Below are positions 1 to 10,106 of a stretch of DNA of 64,000 nucleotides, piece after piece. The notes beneath the pieces are model-generated. The model was not told where the DNA came from and searched no databases. It was given only the letters and a program-made list of their open reading frames with translations. Origin of the DNA: Actinomycetes bacterium (GTDB taxonomy: Bacteria; Actinomycetota; Acidimicrobiia; Acidimicrobiales; Ilumatobacteraceae); NCBI GenBank assembly GCA_025360105.1, contig JANYCT010000072.1:62001-126000 (forward strand), in the 5' to 3' direction. Position 1 is the first letter of the stretch, and every line of letters starts with the position of its first letter. A program made the translations under genes and the position numbers.

Positions 1-258
1 CTGCTCCCCGAAGACCGCGGAGGCGACGGTACGCCATCGATCACCGACTTCCTCGTGTTCGACGTACCGCCAATTCGCGACAAGCTCGCGCGTAACTTCG
101 AAGCCGAGACACTTCCTACCGAGGATCCGCTCGTGCGGGTCCACATCGGAGCGGGAATCCTCGTCAACCACATCGCCGTGTTCGCAACGTTGGGCAATGA
201 CGGCGCTGTCGAGGCGTTCTGGAGCACAATCGACCGCTCGCGCACCACAACGGAATGA
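1..258 (+). CDS. Hypothetical protein, 3' part only (cut by left edge)
   Basis: The frame is open from the first base of the window and ends at a TGA at 256-258, so only about 85 C-terminal residues are visible. I recognise no domain. The visible part is soluble-looking, with acidic and proline-containing stretches (ITDFLVFDVPP) and a hydrophobic segment (VHIGAGILVNHIAVF). Its TGA overlaps the ATG of the next gene in an ATGA arrangement, so it is probably translationally coupled to the HNH protein downstream. An internal GTG at 55 could be mistaken for a start, but the frame continues upstream of it. Confidence 0.5.
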   Translation: MLPEDRGGDGTPSITDFLVFDVPPIRDKLARNFEAETLPTEDPLVRVHIGAGILVNHIAVFATLGNDGAVEAFWSTIDRSRTTTE

Positions 259-923
259 GCGCCTCAGCCGGGCCCCGCGAGCGCGACGAGTTCGCTGCGG
301 ACGTGAAGGCCCCGCTATTCAAGCGCCAAGGCGGGCTGTGCGCCAACCCGGATTGTCGCACGCTAACGACGGCTGCCCACAGCACCAATGATGGTTCCGT
401 CACCACTGGCGTCGCAGCTCACATCTGTGCCGCAGCTCCGGGCGGCCCTCGCTACGAAGTCTCCATGACCCGGGACGAACGACGATCTCAGAAAAATGGA
501 ATCTGGCTGTGCGCCAGTCATGCACAGCTGATCGACAGGGATGTCGACCAATTCACCCCCGAGCTGCTCCGGCGATGGAAGGACCAAGCCGAGACCGACG
601 CCCGAAGGGCCATGGGTGCCGATGCAGACGGGGCCACCGGAGTCTCGACAGGCCCGGTGCTTCAGGTCTCCCTGTCGCTTGCGGGACCGCCGCTAGAGCC
701 CTTCGACATCACCGAATTCGCCACGGCGGCTGCAGTTCGAGCCGTCCGCGGACACATTCAGGTGATCGACTTCATATTCATCGACATCGAACTGCAAACG
801 GACGATTGGAAGGCTCATGCGTTCCACCGAGACGCCTGTTCATATCGCTCGCGAAGCGGAGCGATACCCATGGAGAGCCAAGCGACTGAGCGGGGCCGTC
901 AACTTCCTGTTCGACGAAGGTAG
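255..923 (+). CDS. HNH-endonuclease-like protein
   Basis: A protein of 222 residues whose first ~120 carry an HNH-like module: a CxxPxC knuckle near residue 33 (CANPDC), the AAHI motif followed by GGPRY, then NGIWLCASHAQLIDRD and a W-K segment (RRWKDQAE). This order (AHI...GPRY...NGIWLC..H..LID) is typical of HNH proteins often found in bacterial accessory regions; nuclease activity is inferred. The C-terminal part (about 130 on) is unrecognised. From about base 817 another frame reads better than this one, so the last ~35 residues (Arg/Ser-rich) may be out of frame. The next ORF overlaps by 107 bases, which suggests a frameshift and one ~350-residue gene. Confidence 0.6.
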   Translation: MSASAGPRERDEFAADVKAPLFKRQGGLCANPDCRTLTTAAHSTNDGSVTTGVAAHICAAAPGGPRYEVSMTRDERRSQKNGIWLCASHAQLIDRDVDQFTPELLRRWKDQAETDARRAMGADADGATGVSTGPVLQVSLSLAGPPLEPFDITEFATAAAVRAVRGHIQVIDFIFIDIELQTDDWKAHAFHRDACSYRSRSGAIPMESQATERGRQLPVRRR

Positions 924-1308
924 AGCGTGGGCGCCCTACCTGCGCAACGGGGATGACTACGCTCTCGCCGTTGCCGGAATCCTGGACGCATCGCGCAACG
1001 AAAGCCGCGTCGATGAATCGACGATGGTGTTCGATGTATATCAACGCAGTGGCAAGTACGCAACCAAGCTCTATCTCGAAAGGGACGAGTTCGATGCGTG
1101 CTCTGAAGCCGTGCGAGCGATCGATGACCGAATACCCCTTGACTTGGTTGGTCCGGCAATGTGGGATTGCAGTCAACTTCCGGCGCGAATCATTGCTTCG
1201 AAAGTTGTCCCTGCACTGGCGCTCTCGGGCGGTTGGTTCGCTCAAGAGCCGGAGGCCATCCGAAGGCAGCTGCTTCAAATCGCAGCATGGTGGATCGGCC
1301 CAGCGTGA
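817..1308 (+). CDS. Hypothetical protein, possibly the shifted C-terminal half of the HNH gene
   Basis: 163 residues with no domain I recognise. The composition is protein-like (MVFDVYQRSGKYATKLYL, IRRQLLQIAAWWIG). The ORF begins inside the preceding gene, overlapping it by 107 bases, and no ribosome-binding site is evident before the ATG at 817. The frame is closed upstream by a TGA at about 763-765. Together this suggests either an overlapping gene or a single gene broken (or misread) by a frameshift between about 765 and 830. The pair sits next to two tRNA genes, a common setting for acquired DNA, but no integrase or repeat is visible. Confidence 0.45.
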   Translation: MRSTETPVHIAREAERYPWRAKRLSGAVNFLFDEGRAWAPYLRNGDDYALAVAGILDASRNESRVDESTMVFDVYQRSGKYATKLYLERDEFDACSEAVRAIDDRIPLDLVGPAMWDCSQLPARIIASKVVPALALSGGWFAQEPEAIRRQLLQIAAWWIGPA

Positions 1309-1376
1309 ACCGTACTCCGCGGCGGCTCCGTGCAGCCCCGCGTGCAGACGGAATCAGATCCAAGCGAAGAACCGAG

Positions 1377-1449
1377 CAGCCCCAACGGGATTCGAACCCG
1401 TGCCGCTACCTTGAGAGGGTAGTGTCCTAGGCCACTAGACGATGGGGCC
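1377..1449 (-). tRNA. tRNA-Glu (CTC anticodon)
   Basis: Read on the minus strand, a 73-nt cloverleaf begins GGCCCCATCG. The D-arm region contains TCTAGTGGCCTAGGACA. The anticodon stem CTACC/GGTAG encloses loop CTCTCAA, giving anticodon CTC. The T-arm is CGGGTTCGAATCCCG and the 3' acceptor strand is TGGGGCT with discriminator G. The first acceptor pair is G-U instead of G-C. No CCA is encoded. It lies downstream of gltX, whose product charges this tRNA. Confidence 0.95.
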
Positions 1450-1553
1450 GTGCAAGTAGCCTTGGCAATCTAGCGCCAGCACGACTGCGGGCCAACCGAC
1501 AGGGCAAATGCTCTCGGAAACCCAAAGAGTTCTCGACGAAAACACTGTCTGAG

Positions 1554-1625
1554 CTGGGGAGCAAGGAATCGAACCCTGAATAACAGTACCAGAAACTGCT
1601 GTGTTGCCAGTTACACCACTCCCCA
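1554..1625 (-). tRNA. tRNA-Gln (CTG anticodon)
   Basis: On the minus strand a 72-nt cloverleaf starts TGGGGAG and its acceptor closes with CTCCCCA and discriminator G, giving the weak U1-A72 pair typical of bacterial tRNA-Gln. Anticodon stem GCAGT/ACTGT encloses loop TTCTGGT with anticodon CTG. The T-loop GGTTCGATTCC is intact. It lies 104 bases upstream of tRNA-Glu on the same strand, so both may be cotranscribed with gltX and the DUF218 gene. Confidence 0.93.
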
Positions 1626-1681
1626 TCACGATTCCCCGTGAGGGCACCGCAGTGTACCGGCGAGCGCTCGCCGCCAACACC

Positions 1682-2380
1682 TCAACCCGTGAGTGCAAAG
1701 AGGTTGTCGAAACCGATGATTCGTCCGACTGCGATACCCGCAGCCTCTTTCAGTTCCTTACCAAACGCGGTGGCGCCTGTGACCGGACTCGTTCGTGTGG
1801 GCGACACGTAGGCGTTGAGCCCGAGTTCCTCCGCGACCAAACGAATACGCAACGAGTGGAACGGATCACTCACGAGCAGCACTCGATGAACTCCGCGAGC
1901 GTTGAGCAGGTCGGTGACGGCGACGAGTGACTCCCAGCTGGAGTGGCCGTGCGACTCCTGGACAATCGCATCGGCACTCACGCCGTGACGTACGAGGTAG
2001 GCCGCCGATGTACTTGCCTCGGTGAAACGATCGCCCGGCTGGTTGCCGCCCGTCACCACCACCAGGGGTGCCAGACCCCGATTCCAGAGCAGTACCACGT
2101 GATCGAGCCGGGCCTGCAACTGCGGTGAGGGCCGGCCGTCGTACTGCGCGGCACCGAGCACCACAATGGCATCCACCGGGCGCGCCTGATCGCTGTTGCC
2201 CACCGACCACACTTGGAACAGCGTGATGAAGTAGTACGCCAGCGCCACGCCAGATACGGCGAGCAGCGACACGATCAGCCGTCGGCGCCAGCGTGGTGGC
2301 CCGGCGCGAAAAACGCCCAATTGATCCGCTTCGTCAAGTTCGGTGTCGGCCGACACCACCACCGACGGATCGATGTTCAC
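1682..2380 (-). CDS. YdcF/SanA-like DUF218 membrane protein
   Basis: 232 residues from a GTG at 2380. This start was chosen because it overlaps the gltX TGA in a GTGA junction; the longer open frame would run far into gltX. A single membrane segment near residues 35-60 ([20 protein letters not shown]) is followed by a DUF218 domain with hallmark [28 protein letters not shown] and a late [14 protein letters not shown]218 proteins are linked to envelope or vancomycin-resistance phenotypes (SanA), but their reaction is not firmly known. Likely cotranscribed with gltX; tRNA-Gln follows its stop. Confidence 0.85.
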   Translation of the reverse strand: MNIDPSVVVSADTELDEADQLGVFRAGPPRWRRRLIVSLLAVSGVALAYYFITLFQVWSVGNSDQARPVDAIVVLGAAQYDGRPSPQLQARLDHVVLLWNRGLAPLVVVTGGNQPGDRFTEASTSAAYLVRHGVSADAIVQESHGHSSWESLVAVTDLLNARGVHRVLLVSDPFHSLRIRLVAEELGLNAYVSPTRTSPVTGATAFGKELKEAAGIAVGRIIGFDNLFALTG

Positions 2381-3801
2381 TCCGGCGCAGTTCGAACGTG
2401 CCCGAGCGCAGCGCGCAGACGGCGAAGCGTTTCGTCGCGGCCTAACAGCACCAACGATTCGAATAGCGGCGGACCAACCGTACGTCCGGTGACCGCCACG
2501 CGCACCGGTGCCTGGGCCTTGCCGAGCTTGAGCTGAAAACCATCGCCGATCGCCTCGAGGGTCTCCTTGAGCGAATCGTGATCCCACTCAGCAGATTCGA
2601 ATGCATCGATGACTTCGGTGAGCAGCGCGGTGGAGTTGGGGCCGGCCATGGTCTTCGCGAAGGCGGCCTCGTCGATGGGCGCGTCTGCGAGGAACAAGAA
2701 ATCGACCATCGGGGCGACTTCGTCGAGACGTGCGATGCGCGTCTGCACGAGCGGGGCGATCGCCGAGAACACCACCGGGTTGAACTGTTCGGCATTCCAG
2801 GGCACATCGGACGCGAGCACGAACGGTGCACACGTCTCGATGAACTCATCGAGGGCGAGTGCGCGTATGTATTCGCCGTTGAACGCAGCGAGCTTCTTCA
2901 GGTCGAAGAACGCTGGCGAGTGATTCACGTCTTCGAGCCGGAACTCTCCGACGATCGAAGACCACGGCACGATCTCGGTGTCTCCACCCGGTGCCCAGCC
3001 CAGTGTCATCAGATAGTTCACCAGCGCGTCGGACAGATAGCCCTCGCCGCGGTACTGCTCGACCGCAACCTTGTCGCGACGCTTCGACAGCTTCTTGCGT
3101 TGCTCGTTGACCAACACCGGCACATGGGCCCACACCGGCGGCTCGGCACCGAGCGCCTGCCAGAGCATCTGCTGCTTGGGGGTATTGGGCAGGTGCTCCT
3201 CGGCGCGTACCACGTGGCTGATCTGCATGGTGATGTCATCAACCACATTGGCGAGCAGGAACATCGGTGAACCGTTGCCGCGCAGCAGCACGAAGTCCTC
3301 GATGTTGGCGTTCTCGAACGACACCTCGCCGCGCACGAGGTCGTGCACCACGGTGGTGCCCTCGGGCACGCGGAACCGCAAGACACGTCCCGGGCCGGGC
3401 TCCAGCCCACGATCGCGCGAGTAGCCGTCGTAGCCCGGCGTGCCGCTGGCCTTGGCGCGGGCCTGGACCTCGTCGCCGGACAGGTCGCAGTAGTAAGCGA
3501 CCCCCGCCTCGAATAGTCGTTGCGCCGCCGCGACGTGCTGATCGGCGTAGGAGCTCTGAAAATATGGCCCCTCGAAGTGGTCGTCGTCGGCGTGAATGCC
3601 GATCCACGCCAAGGCATCGATGATGCCTTGCGTCCACTCCGGCTGATTGCGGGCTTCGTCGGTGTCCTCGATGCGCAACACGAACGTGCCGCCGAGACGC
3701 AAGGCAATCGCCCAGTTGTACAGCGCCGTACGCGCACCACCGACATGGAAGAAGCCTGTGGGCGAGGGGGCGAAGCGGAGGCGAAGCGGACGGTCGGACA
3801 T
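2377..3801 (-). CDS. gltX: Glutamyl-tRNA synthetase
   Basis: 474 residues, usual class-I GluRS length. It charges tRNA-Glu with glutamate in the cytoplasm. The N-terminus has [20 protein letters not shown], containing the HIGH-equivalent HVGG at about 19-22, then [11 protein letters not shown]. The KMSKS-equivalent is KKLSKR near residue 240. The C-terminal helical anticodon-binding region follows. It starts with ATG at 3801, about 100 bases from the divergent patatin gene, and ends in a 4-base overlap with the DUF218 gene. One tRNA-Glu substrate gene lies about 0.9 kb downstream on the same strand. Whether it is discriminating or non-discriminating cannot be told from sequence by eye. Confidence 0.96.
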   Translation of the reverse strand: MSDRPLRLRFAPSPTGFFHVGGARTALYNWAIALRLGGTFVLRIEDTDEARNQPEWTQGIIDALAWIGIHADDDHFEGPYFQSSYADQHVAAAQRLFEAGVAYYCDLSGDEVQARAKASGTPGYDGYSRDRGLEPGPGRVLRFRVPEGTTVVHDLVRGEVSFENANIEDFVLLRGNGSPMFLLANVVDDITMQISHVVRAEEHLPNTPKQQMLWQALGAEPPVWAHVPVLVNEQRKKLSKRRDKVAVEQYRGEGYLSDALVNYLMTLGWAPGGDTEIVPWSSIVGEFRLEDVNHSPAFFDLKKLAAFNGEYIRALALDEFIETCAPFVLASDVPWNAEQFNPVVFSAIAPLVQTRIARLDEVAPMVDFLFLADAPIDEAAFAKTMAGPNSTALLTEVIDAFESAEWDHDSLKETLEAIGDGFQLKLGKAQAPVRVAVTGRTVGPPLFESLVLLGRDETLRRLRAALGHVRTAPE

Positions 3802-3901
3802 GTGCCGTCAGGCTATCTCGGGCGTGCGACGGGGTTTCGGCGTGCCACGTTCACGGCCGAGATTCCTTGCGGAAGTGCTGCGGATCACCCATGCTGGTTC
3901 C

Positions 3902-4744
3902 ATGCCACGCCCCGGTCCCGTGCACATGCCGCTGCCCCGGCCCATCGGGTTCGTCCTCAGCGGCGGCGGCAGCCTGGGATCGGTGCAGGTGGGCATACTG
4001 CGTGCACTGTTCGAACGCGAGATCGCTCCCGATCTGGTCGTCGGAACATCCATCGGCGCGTTCAACGGCGCCGTGCTCGCTGCCGATCCGACGCTCGCAC
4101 TCGACAAGCTGCTCAGGTTCTGGAAGAACGCTTCGAGATCGGACGTGATGCCGTTGCGCGGCATCCGGCCGCTGCTGCACTGGCGCACCACCCGTGAGAG
4201 TCTGTACCCGAATGACGGGGCGCTAAAAGGCATCCGCTCGGTGCTGTCCGACTTCGCTTTGATCGAGGACCTTGCGCTGCCGTTCGGCGCAGTCGCTGTC
4301 AATCTGCGTACCGGTCTCCCCGAACTCTTTCGGGACGGACCGTTAGAAAGCGCATTGCTCGCCAGTAGCGCAATCCCCGCATTCTTCCCACCGGTCAGCC
4401 GAGGCGGCAACCTGTACTACGACGGAGGCTTGGCCGACAACGTCCCCATCGGGCACGCCGTGACTATGGGCGCACAGTCGCTGGTGGTGCTCGACACGAC
4501 CAACCCTGTGAGCAATCTTGATCAGCCGCGATCGATCGCCGAGATCGCGTCGTACGTAACCGAGGTGTACTCGCGCCAGACCACATTGCGACATCTCCAC
4601 GACTTCGAGCCGATGCCGATGCTGTATCCACGCAGCCCGGCCACGGGCACCATGTCGCCGCTCGATCTCGATCACACCGAGGAACTGCTTGCGTCGAGTT
4701 ACGCCGCGACTTGCTCGTATCTCGACCGCGTGCTCGTGGGCTAG
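3902..4744 (+). CDS. Patatin-like phospholipase
   Basis: 280 residues from the ATG at 3902; the frame is open further upstream but that part overlaps gltX and has no recognisable sequence. The patatin catalytic elements are all present: oxyanion loop SGGGSLGS near residue 18, nucleophile elbow GTSIGA (Ser), and the DGG catalytic Asp motif (YYDGGLADNVP). Members are cytosolic or envelope-associated serine hydrolases acting on acyl lipids through a Ser-Asp dyad; the substrate here is unknown. Its stop codon overlaps that of the convergent SnoaL gene (shared ctag). Confidence 0.9.
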   Translation: MPRPGPVHMPLPRPIGFVLSGGGSLGSVQVGILRALFEREIAPDLVVGTSIGAFNGAVLAADPTLALDKLLRFWKNASRSDVMPLRGIRPLLHWRTTRESLYPNDGALKGIRSVLSDFALIEDLALPFGAVAVNLRTGLPELFRDGPLESALLASSAIPAFFPPVSRGGNLYYDGGLADNVPIGHAVTMGAQSLVVLDTTNPVSNLDQPRSIAEIASYVTEVYSRQTTLRHLHDFEPMPMLYPRSPATGTMSPLDLDHTEELLASSYAATCSYLDRVLVG

Positions 4745-5193
4745 AACGGGTTCTGCTTGAGGTGGGTGCTCATGTCACCGACGAGTTCGATGATCATGCG
4801 CCGTTCGGCGAACTGCCACTCCCCGTCGACGAGATGAACACGGTCGTGATACGTGCCAGCTGCAACCGGTGCGAGCGCGCGCCCCGGCGCCTGATGGAGC
4901 ACCTGCACATACGAGCGAGCCGTTCCCGAGGTGGCTACGTCGTCGACATCGATAACCACGTTCGTCACCACGTGCCGGGTGCGCGGCACGCCGTCGTAGA
5001 GCTGCACATTGCTATGAAAGGTGGCGAGCACTTGCTGCGCCCCCTTGGCGGCGCGGGCGCCGACGAGGCCATAGAGACCCTCGGTGCCGAATAACGCAGC
5101 GGTGGATTCGAAGTCACCGCGATCGATGGTGTCGCTGTACGCGAACAAGAGGCGTTCAATCCCTTCGCGCGCAGAGGCGGCCCGAGTGTTCAT
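4741..5193 (-). CDS. SnoaL/NTF2-like fold protein
   Basis: 150 residues matching the SnoaL_4 pattern: an N-terminal helix region with LLFAYSDTIDRGDFESTAALF, a central HVVTNVVIDV strand, and a C-terminal GEWQFAERRMI strand. Such proteins form cone-shaped ring or steroid-type isomerase/hydratase folds, but many are of unknown function; no catalytic assignment is possible here. It starts 18 bases after the NAD-GDH stop, preceded by AAAGG, and is probably in one transcript with it. It ends in a 4-base convergent overlap with the patatin gene. Confidence 0.75.
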   Translation of the reverse strand: MNTRAASAREGIERLLFAYSDTIDRGDFESTAALFGTEGLYGLVGARAAKGAQQVLATFHSNVQLYDGVPRTRHVVTNVVIDVDDVATSGTARSYVQVLHQAPGRALAPVAAGTYHDRVHLVDGEWQFAERRMIIELVGDMSTHLKQNPF

Positions 5194-5211
5194 GATGGAT
5201 GACCTTTCACG

Positions 5212-8200
5212 TCACGACGTTGCGAGCGCCAAGTTACGCAACTGACGCAGGCCCACCGTCAGCGTGGTGATGTCGAAGGTATCGCTGCGACGTACATCGT
5301 TGAACATCGTGGTCACACGGGCCACCGATCGCTCGTTCTGCACCAGCCACGCATCGACATCGCCGCCCGACCGCAGCACATCGTTGGTGAGATCGGCAAG
5401 TCCCATCAGCAAATCGTCACGGAGCGCCGAGCGCGCCTGGGTCTCCCAACGTGTAGACCGCGGCAAGCCACCGATGCCGACCCAGAGCCACAACACGTCA
5501 AGCGCCTCGAAGAGCCGCCAGTAGACGCCGGCAACAACGCGTGGTTCGGTGTGATGCTTCGCTGCAATGTCGATCACATCAAAGGCGGTGTGCAGCAGTG
5601 ACCACACTGACGATCGTTCGGCAAGCGAATCGGGTACGCCGGCTGCGAGCCGGCTCGCCCAGGTGGAATGCGTCATCGCCGCCAACTGGCCGCGAAGAAA
5701 TTCGTCGTAACGACTCGACAAGACACGCATGCCGGTGGACAGTTCCCGCGTCGTGGCCAATAGGTCGATGGGTGGGCGGCGATGGCGCAGCAACCACAGC
5801 ACGCATCGTTCGGCCATCTGCCTTGCCTCGAGCAGTAACTCAAGTTGCACATCGAGTTTCACATCGGAGCCGAGCGACTCGATCTCCTCCCACAGGCCCG
5901 GTAACTGCGTGACCTCGCGAGTAACGACCCAAGCGCGGGCAATGTCAATGACGCCGGCACCAGTCTGCTCGGTCATGCGATGGTCGAACGAGATGCCCGA
6001 CAGGTTGACCATTTGGTTGATGAGCGCTGTCGCGACGATTTCACGTCGGAGTTGATGCCCGAGGATCTGGGTGCGGAAGTCATCGCGCATCGCATGCGGG
6101 AAGTAGCTCACGAGATCGGCCTCGAAGAACGGATCATCGGGGAGATCGCTGTTGTGCAACTCGGCCACATTCGCGTTCTTCGTATAGGCCAACAGCACCG
6201 AGAACTCTGGTGTGGTGAGACCCTGTCCGACCGCCTGCCGTTCGGCAATCTGGCGGTCGGTGGGCAAGAACTCGAGCGAGCGATTCAACCAACCTTCTGC
6301 TTCGAGCGTCTGCAGATAACGAGTGTGCACGTTGATCATCGGGAACGACTGACGACGTGCGATAGCGAGGGCGAGCGTCTGAGCGCGATTGTCGTCGAGA
6401 ACCAACTCGCCGACCTCGTCGGTCATCGCCGCGAGCAGGGTGTTTCGCTCCTCGACGGTGAGCTCGCCGTGATGCACGCAACCATTGAGGAGGATCTTGA
6501 TGTTGACCTCGTGGTCGCTGCAATCCACGCCTGCGGAGTTGTCGATTGCGTCAGTATTGATCAGGCCGCCAGCAAGCGCGAACTCGACGCGCCCGCGTTG
6601 GGTGAAACCGAGGTTGCCGCCCTCGCCGACGATACGACAGCGCAATTCGCCACCGTTCACACGAACCGCATCGTTGGCACGATCGCCGACATCGGCACTG
6701 CTTTCGGTGGCCGCCTTCACATAGGTACCGATGCCACCGTTCCACAACAGGTCGACCGGCGCGCGAAGAATCGCAGAGATGAGCTGATGTGGTGCCATCT
6801 CGGCGTCGCTCACTCCGAGACGCGCGCGGATCTGAGGAGACAGCGCAATCGACTTGTCGCTGCGCGCAAAGACTCCGCCACCATGGCTGATGAGCGTTGC
6901 GTCGTAATCGGCCCAACTACTCCGAGCCAATCCGAACAGGCGCTGACGCTCGGCGAACGACACCGGACCATCAGGGTCAGGGTCGAGGAACACATGTCGA
7001 TGATCGAACGCAGCGATGAGTTGCAGGTTCGATGAGCACAACAGGCCGTTGCCGAACACATCTCCCGACATGTCGCCGATGCCGACAACCGTGAGTGCAT
7101 CGGTATCGGCGTCACGGCCGAGCACCCGAGCGTGGCGGCGCACACTCTCCCAGGCCCCACGCGCGGTGATGCCCATCACTTTGTGGTCGTAGCCCACGCT
7201 GCCGCCGGACGCAAACGCATCGCCGAGCCAGAAGTCGTACGACGCCGAGATCTCGTTGGCGATGTCGCTGAACGATGCCGTTCCCTTGTCGGCCGCAACC
7301 ACCAAGTATGGGTCGTCGGTGTCATAGCGAATGGTGTGGGGCGGCGCCACAACCTGACCACCGACGAGGTTGTCGGTGATGTCGAGTAAACCGGCGATGA
7401 AATCGCTGTAGCACGCAACGACCTCGGCGCGCAGCGCGTCACCCTCGGCCGGCGGACGCTTGACCACGAAACCACCCTTTGCGCCAACGGGGACGATGAC
7501 AGCGTTCTTCACCATCTGTGCCTTCATCAGCCCGAGCACCTCGGTACGGAAGTCCTCGCGACGGTCACTCCAACGAATGCCACCGCGGGCGATGCGGCCG
7601 CCACGCAGATGCACGCCTTCGACTCGCGGCGAGCACACCCAGATCTCGAACATGGGCCGGGGCAGCGGGAGGTCGGCCACCTTGGCCGGTTCGAGCTTCA
7701 GCGCGATCACTGGCCGGTACCCACCACCGGTAGCGGGTCGAAAGGCATTGGTACGAAGCGTTGCATCGATGAGATCAATGAGCGTGCGACAGATCCGGTC
7801 CTCGTCGAGACTCGGTATGCCCTCGAGTTCAGCATCTAGCGCGGCGTGGGTGGTGGTCACGGCAATGGAGCGCTCATCTTCAGTTATGGCGTCGAGCATT
7901 GGATCAAATCGCTGATGAAACAGCGACACGAGCAACGCGACGACACCGGGATACTTCACCAGTGTGGCTTCGATGTACTGCTGGCTGAACGGGAACAGGG
8001 TCTGTCGCAGATACTTCGCGTAGGTGCGCACGATCTCCACGTCGCGTGCGGACAAACCGGCGCACAACACCAGCCGGTTGAACCCATCGGCCTCGACCGC
8101 ACCGGTGAGCATTTGACAGAACGTGGACTGCACCTCTTCGACGATGTCGTCTGTCAACGTGATCCGCTCGGGCAAACGCACGCCGACGTCGTACAGCGAA

Positions 8201-9939
8201 ATGGTGTCATTGTCGAGTTGCAGGGTGAACGGACGTTCGTCGACGGCGCGCAACCCAAGCTGATCAAGATACGGAAGCAGTTCGGCGAGCGTGAGCGCAC
8301 TGTTGCGCCGATACAGGCGGAACCGTCGCTCGTTGGCCGCCAAATACGGGAGCGCAACGAAGGCCGTTGCGGTCACATCCGATCCGCCGAGAAGGGCGTC
8401 GATGTGCTGCACATCGAGCACGGCCAGTTCGGCAGAGGTGAGCGAGGTGTAGTCGCGCGGTAGGCGCGATACGTATCGCTGCGTCAGTTGGAGTGCTCGT
8501 TCTTCGCCCAGCTCCGCGGCGAGTGCAGCGCGGAACTGATCGTCCCATCGTTGCGAGAACTGGTCGACGTCATCGCTGAGCCGCACAAGATCGGCATCGG
8601 AAATGGCCTCAGCACGGCGTATCTGAACCGTGATGCGGGCGAGTGCACCGGTACCCACGAAGGACTCGTACTCCACCCGCGAGGCCCGCATCTCTGCGGC
8701 AATGCGCTGCGCGATTCGTTCGGGCACGTCGGGTGTGAGCCGAATGCGTGGGAGGTAGACCGCGAGCGTCTGCCAACCATTCGCAGGCGAACGCAATTCG
8801 AGAACGCGCACCAACGACCGATCTTGGAGAGCCACGATGGCGGCGGCAACCTCGGCTAGTTCGTCGCGACCGATCTCGAACAGTTCGTCGCGGGGAAAGG
8901 TCTCGAGCACTGTGCGCAAGGCGCGGCCGGTGTGGCTGGCGGGGTCCACCGTGCTGCGCGAGAGCACCCAGGCCACCCGTTCGCGAATGAGCGGAATGGT
9001 GTTGGCCGAAACGCGATAGGCCGCGGCCGAAAACAACCCCATGAATCGCTCTTCACCGATGACCTCTCCGTTGTCGCCGAAGCGCCGCACTGCAATGCAC
9101 ACGGGGCGGGCTCGGCGGTGCACCGCCATCTCGGCGTCGGTTCTCGCGATGGAGACAACCTGATCGCCGGCGGCGAACATCGGGTCAATGGCAGCATTGT
9201 CACGCAGCAGGCCCAGTTGCGAGCCGGCGACAACATGCAGTTGTCCCTCGCTCAGGACGTATGTCGCCGCACCGAGGAACACGAAGTGCTGGCGGGTGAG
9301 CCAGTCGAGCAGCTTCGAGACCTGAACCGCCTCGGGCGCGACGGTGCGACCGGTTGGTGGCACAACCAAATCAGCGGCCACCAGCTGCGCGCGGGCGCGC
9401 ATGGCGTCGACGTCGTCAACGGCGAGATGCACGTTCGCCACCGCTGCACACACCTCGGCTTGCAGCGCGGCCGCATCTGCATCGGGGCAACGGTCGATAC
9501 TCATCTGCGTCCAGGCTTCACGCGGGGCTCCGACGGAGATTCCGATGATGGTGCCATCGGGATGGCGCGCAACATCGATCATCGGGTGCACCATGAGATG
9601 CACCGACAGTCCGCGACGCTCGAGCACGAGTCGTACGGAGTCAACCAAGAAGGGCGCGTCATCGGTGACCACGAGCACCACCGATCGCGCTGAACCGTTG
9701 TCACTTCGTACGTCCACCAATGTCTGCCCCTGCTGACGAAGCCTTCCCAATTCGAGATGCGCAAGTGCCGTTCCGGCCAGCTCGTCGACGGAAAGTCCGA
9801 CGAGTTCGTCGTCGTTGATCTCGGCGAGAAACTCGGGCACAAGTCCCGCGATCAGGTCGCGGTCTGGCTCACGCGCCAACTCACGGGCACGTTCGACGAC
9901 GCTCGCAAGGCCAACTGAGTAAGGCTCTCGGACTGCCAT
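5212..9939 (-). CDS. gdh: NAD-specific glutamate dehydrogenase, large (about 180 kDa) class
   Basis: 1575 residues from the ATG at 9939; the open frame runs about 80 codons further up but that extension is low quality. It oxidises glutamate to 2-oxoglutarate and ammonia with NAD. The long N-terminal half has ACT-like regulatory sequence (VVLVTDDAPFLVDSVRLVL). The catalytic core near residues 790-830 has ARGGIRWSDRREDFRTEVLG and the lysine motif GAKGGFVV. The Rossmann region follows (GIGDMSGDVFGNGLL). Length and motifs fit the class known from Streptomyces clavuligerus and Pseudomonas GdhB. It likely works with PutA (27.1-30.4 kb) in proline and glutamate catabolism. Confidence 0.95.
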   Translation of the reverse strand: MAVREPYSVGLASVVERARELAREPDRDLIAGLVPEFLAEINDDELVGLSVDELAGTALAHLELGRLRQQGQTLVDVRSDNGSARSVVLVVTDDAPFLVDSVRLVLERRGLSVHLMVHPMIDVARHPDGTIIGISVGAPREAWTQMSIDRCPDADAAALQAEVCAAVANVHLAVDDVDAMRARAQLVAADLVVPPTGRTVAPEAVQVSKLLDWLTRQHFVFLGAATYVLSEGQLHVVAGSQLGLLRDNAAIDPMFAAGDQVVSIARTDAEMAVHRRARPVCIAVRRFGDNGEVIGEERFMGLFSAAAYRVSANTIPLIRERVAWVLSRSTVDPASHTGRALRTVLETFPRDELFEIGRDELAEVAAAIVALQDRSLVRVLELRSPANGWQTLAVYLPRIRLTPDVPERIAQRIAAEMRASRVEYESFVGTGALARITVQIRRAEAISDADLVRLSDDVDQFSQRWDDQFRAALAAELGEERALQLTQRYVSRLPRDYTSLTSAELAVLDVQHIDALLGGSDVTATAFVALPYLAANERRFRLYRRNSALTLAELLPYLDQLGLRAVDERPFTLQLDNDTISLYDVGVRLPERITLTDDIVEEVQSTFCQMLTGAVEADGFNRLVLCAGLSARDVEIVRTYAKYLRQTLFPFSQQYIEATLVKYPGVVALLVSLFHQRFDPMLDAITEDERSIAVTTTHAALDAELEGIPSLDEDRICRTLIDLIDATLRTNAFRPATGGGYRPVIALKLEPAKVADLPLPRPMFEIWVCSPRVEGVHLRGGRIARGGIRWSDRREDFRTEVLGLMKAQMVKNAVIVPVGAKGGFVVKRPPAEGDALRAEVVACYSDFIAGLLDITDNLVGGQVVAPPHTIRYDTDDPYLVVAADKGTASFSDIANEISASYDFWLGDAFASGGSVGYDHKVMGITARGAWESVRRHARVLGRDADTDALTVVGIGDMSGDVFGNGLLCSSNLQLIAAFDHRHVFLDPDPDGPVSFAERQRLFGLARSSWADYDATLISHGGGVFARSDKSIALSPQIRARLGVSDAEMAPHQLISAILRAPVDLLWNGGIGTYVKAATESSADVGDRANDAVRVNGGELRCRIVGEGGNLGFTQRGRVEFALAGGLINTDAIDNSAGVDCSDHEVNIKILLNGCVHHGELTVEERNTLLAAMTDEVGELVLDDNRAQTLALAIARRQSFPMINVHTRYLQTLEAEGWLNRSLEFLPTDRQIAERQAVGQGLTTPEFSVLLAYTKNANVAELHNSDLPDDPFFEADLVSYFPHAMRDDFRTQILGHQLRREIVATALINQMVNLSGISFDHRMTEQTGAGVIDIARAWVVTREVTQLPGLWEEIESLGSDVKLDVQLELLLEARQMAERCVLWLLRHRRPPIDLLATTRELSTGMRVLSSRYDEFLRGQLAAMTHSTWASRLAAGVPDSLAERSSVWSLLHTAFDVIDIAAKHHTEPRVVAGVYWRLFEALDVLWLWVGIGGLPRSTRWETQARSALRDDLLMGLADLTNDVLRSGGDVDAWLVQNERSVARVTTMFNDVRRSDTFDITTLTVGLRQLRNLALATS

Positions 9940-10106
9940 GAGTTTTCGCTTTCTGTTCCGACAACGTTGGCGGAAGGTGCGGGCCGAGCAGCGGCTCCTG
10001 AGCACACAGTACAACCCATCTGCGGGCGCCTGCCCGTCTCGCATCGCTGCCGGCAGAAGCGAGCAAGCTGACGCAGTTTCTGACCGGGCGCGGTAGCGTC
10101 GCTGGC

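Noticed and set aside
1377-1625. Integration site at the tRNA-Glu 3' end for the HNH cluster
   Set aside because: The orientation would allow it, but no integrase gene, no duplicated tRNA end and no island boundary are visible in the window.
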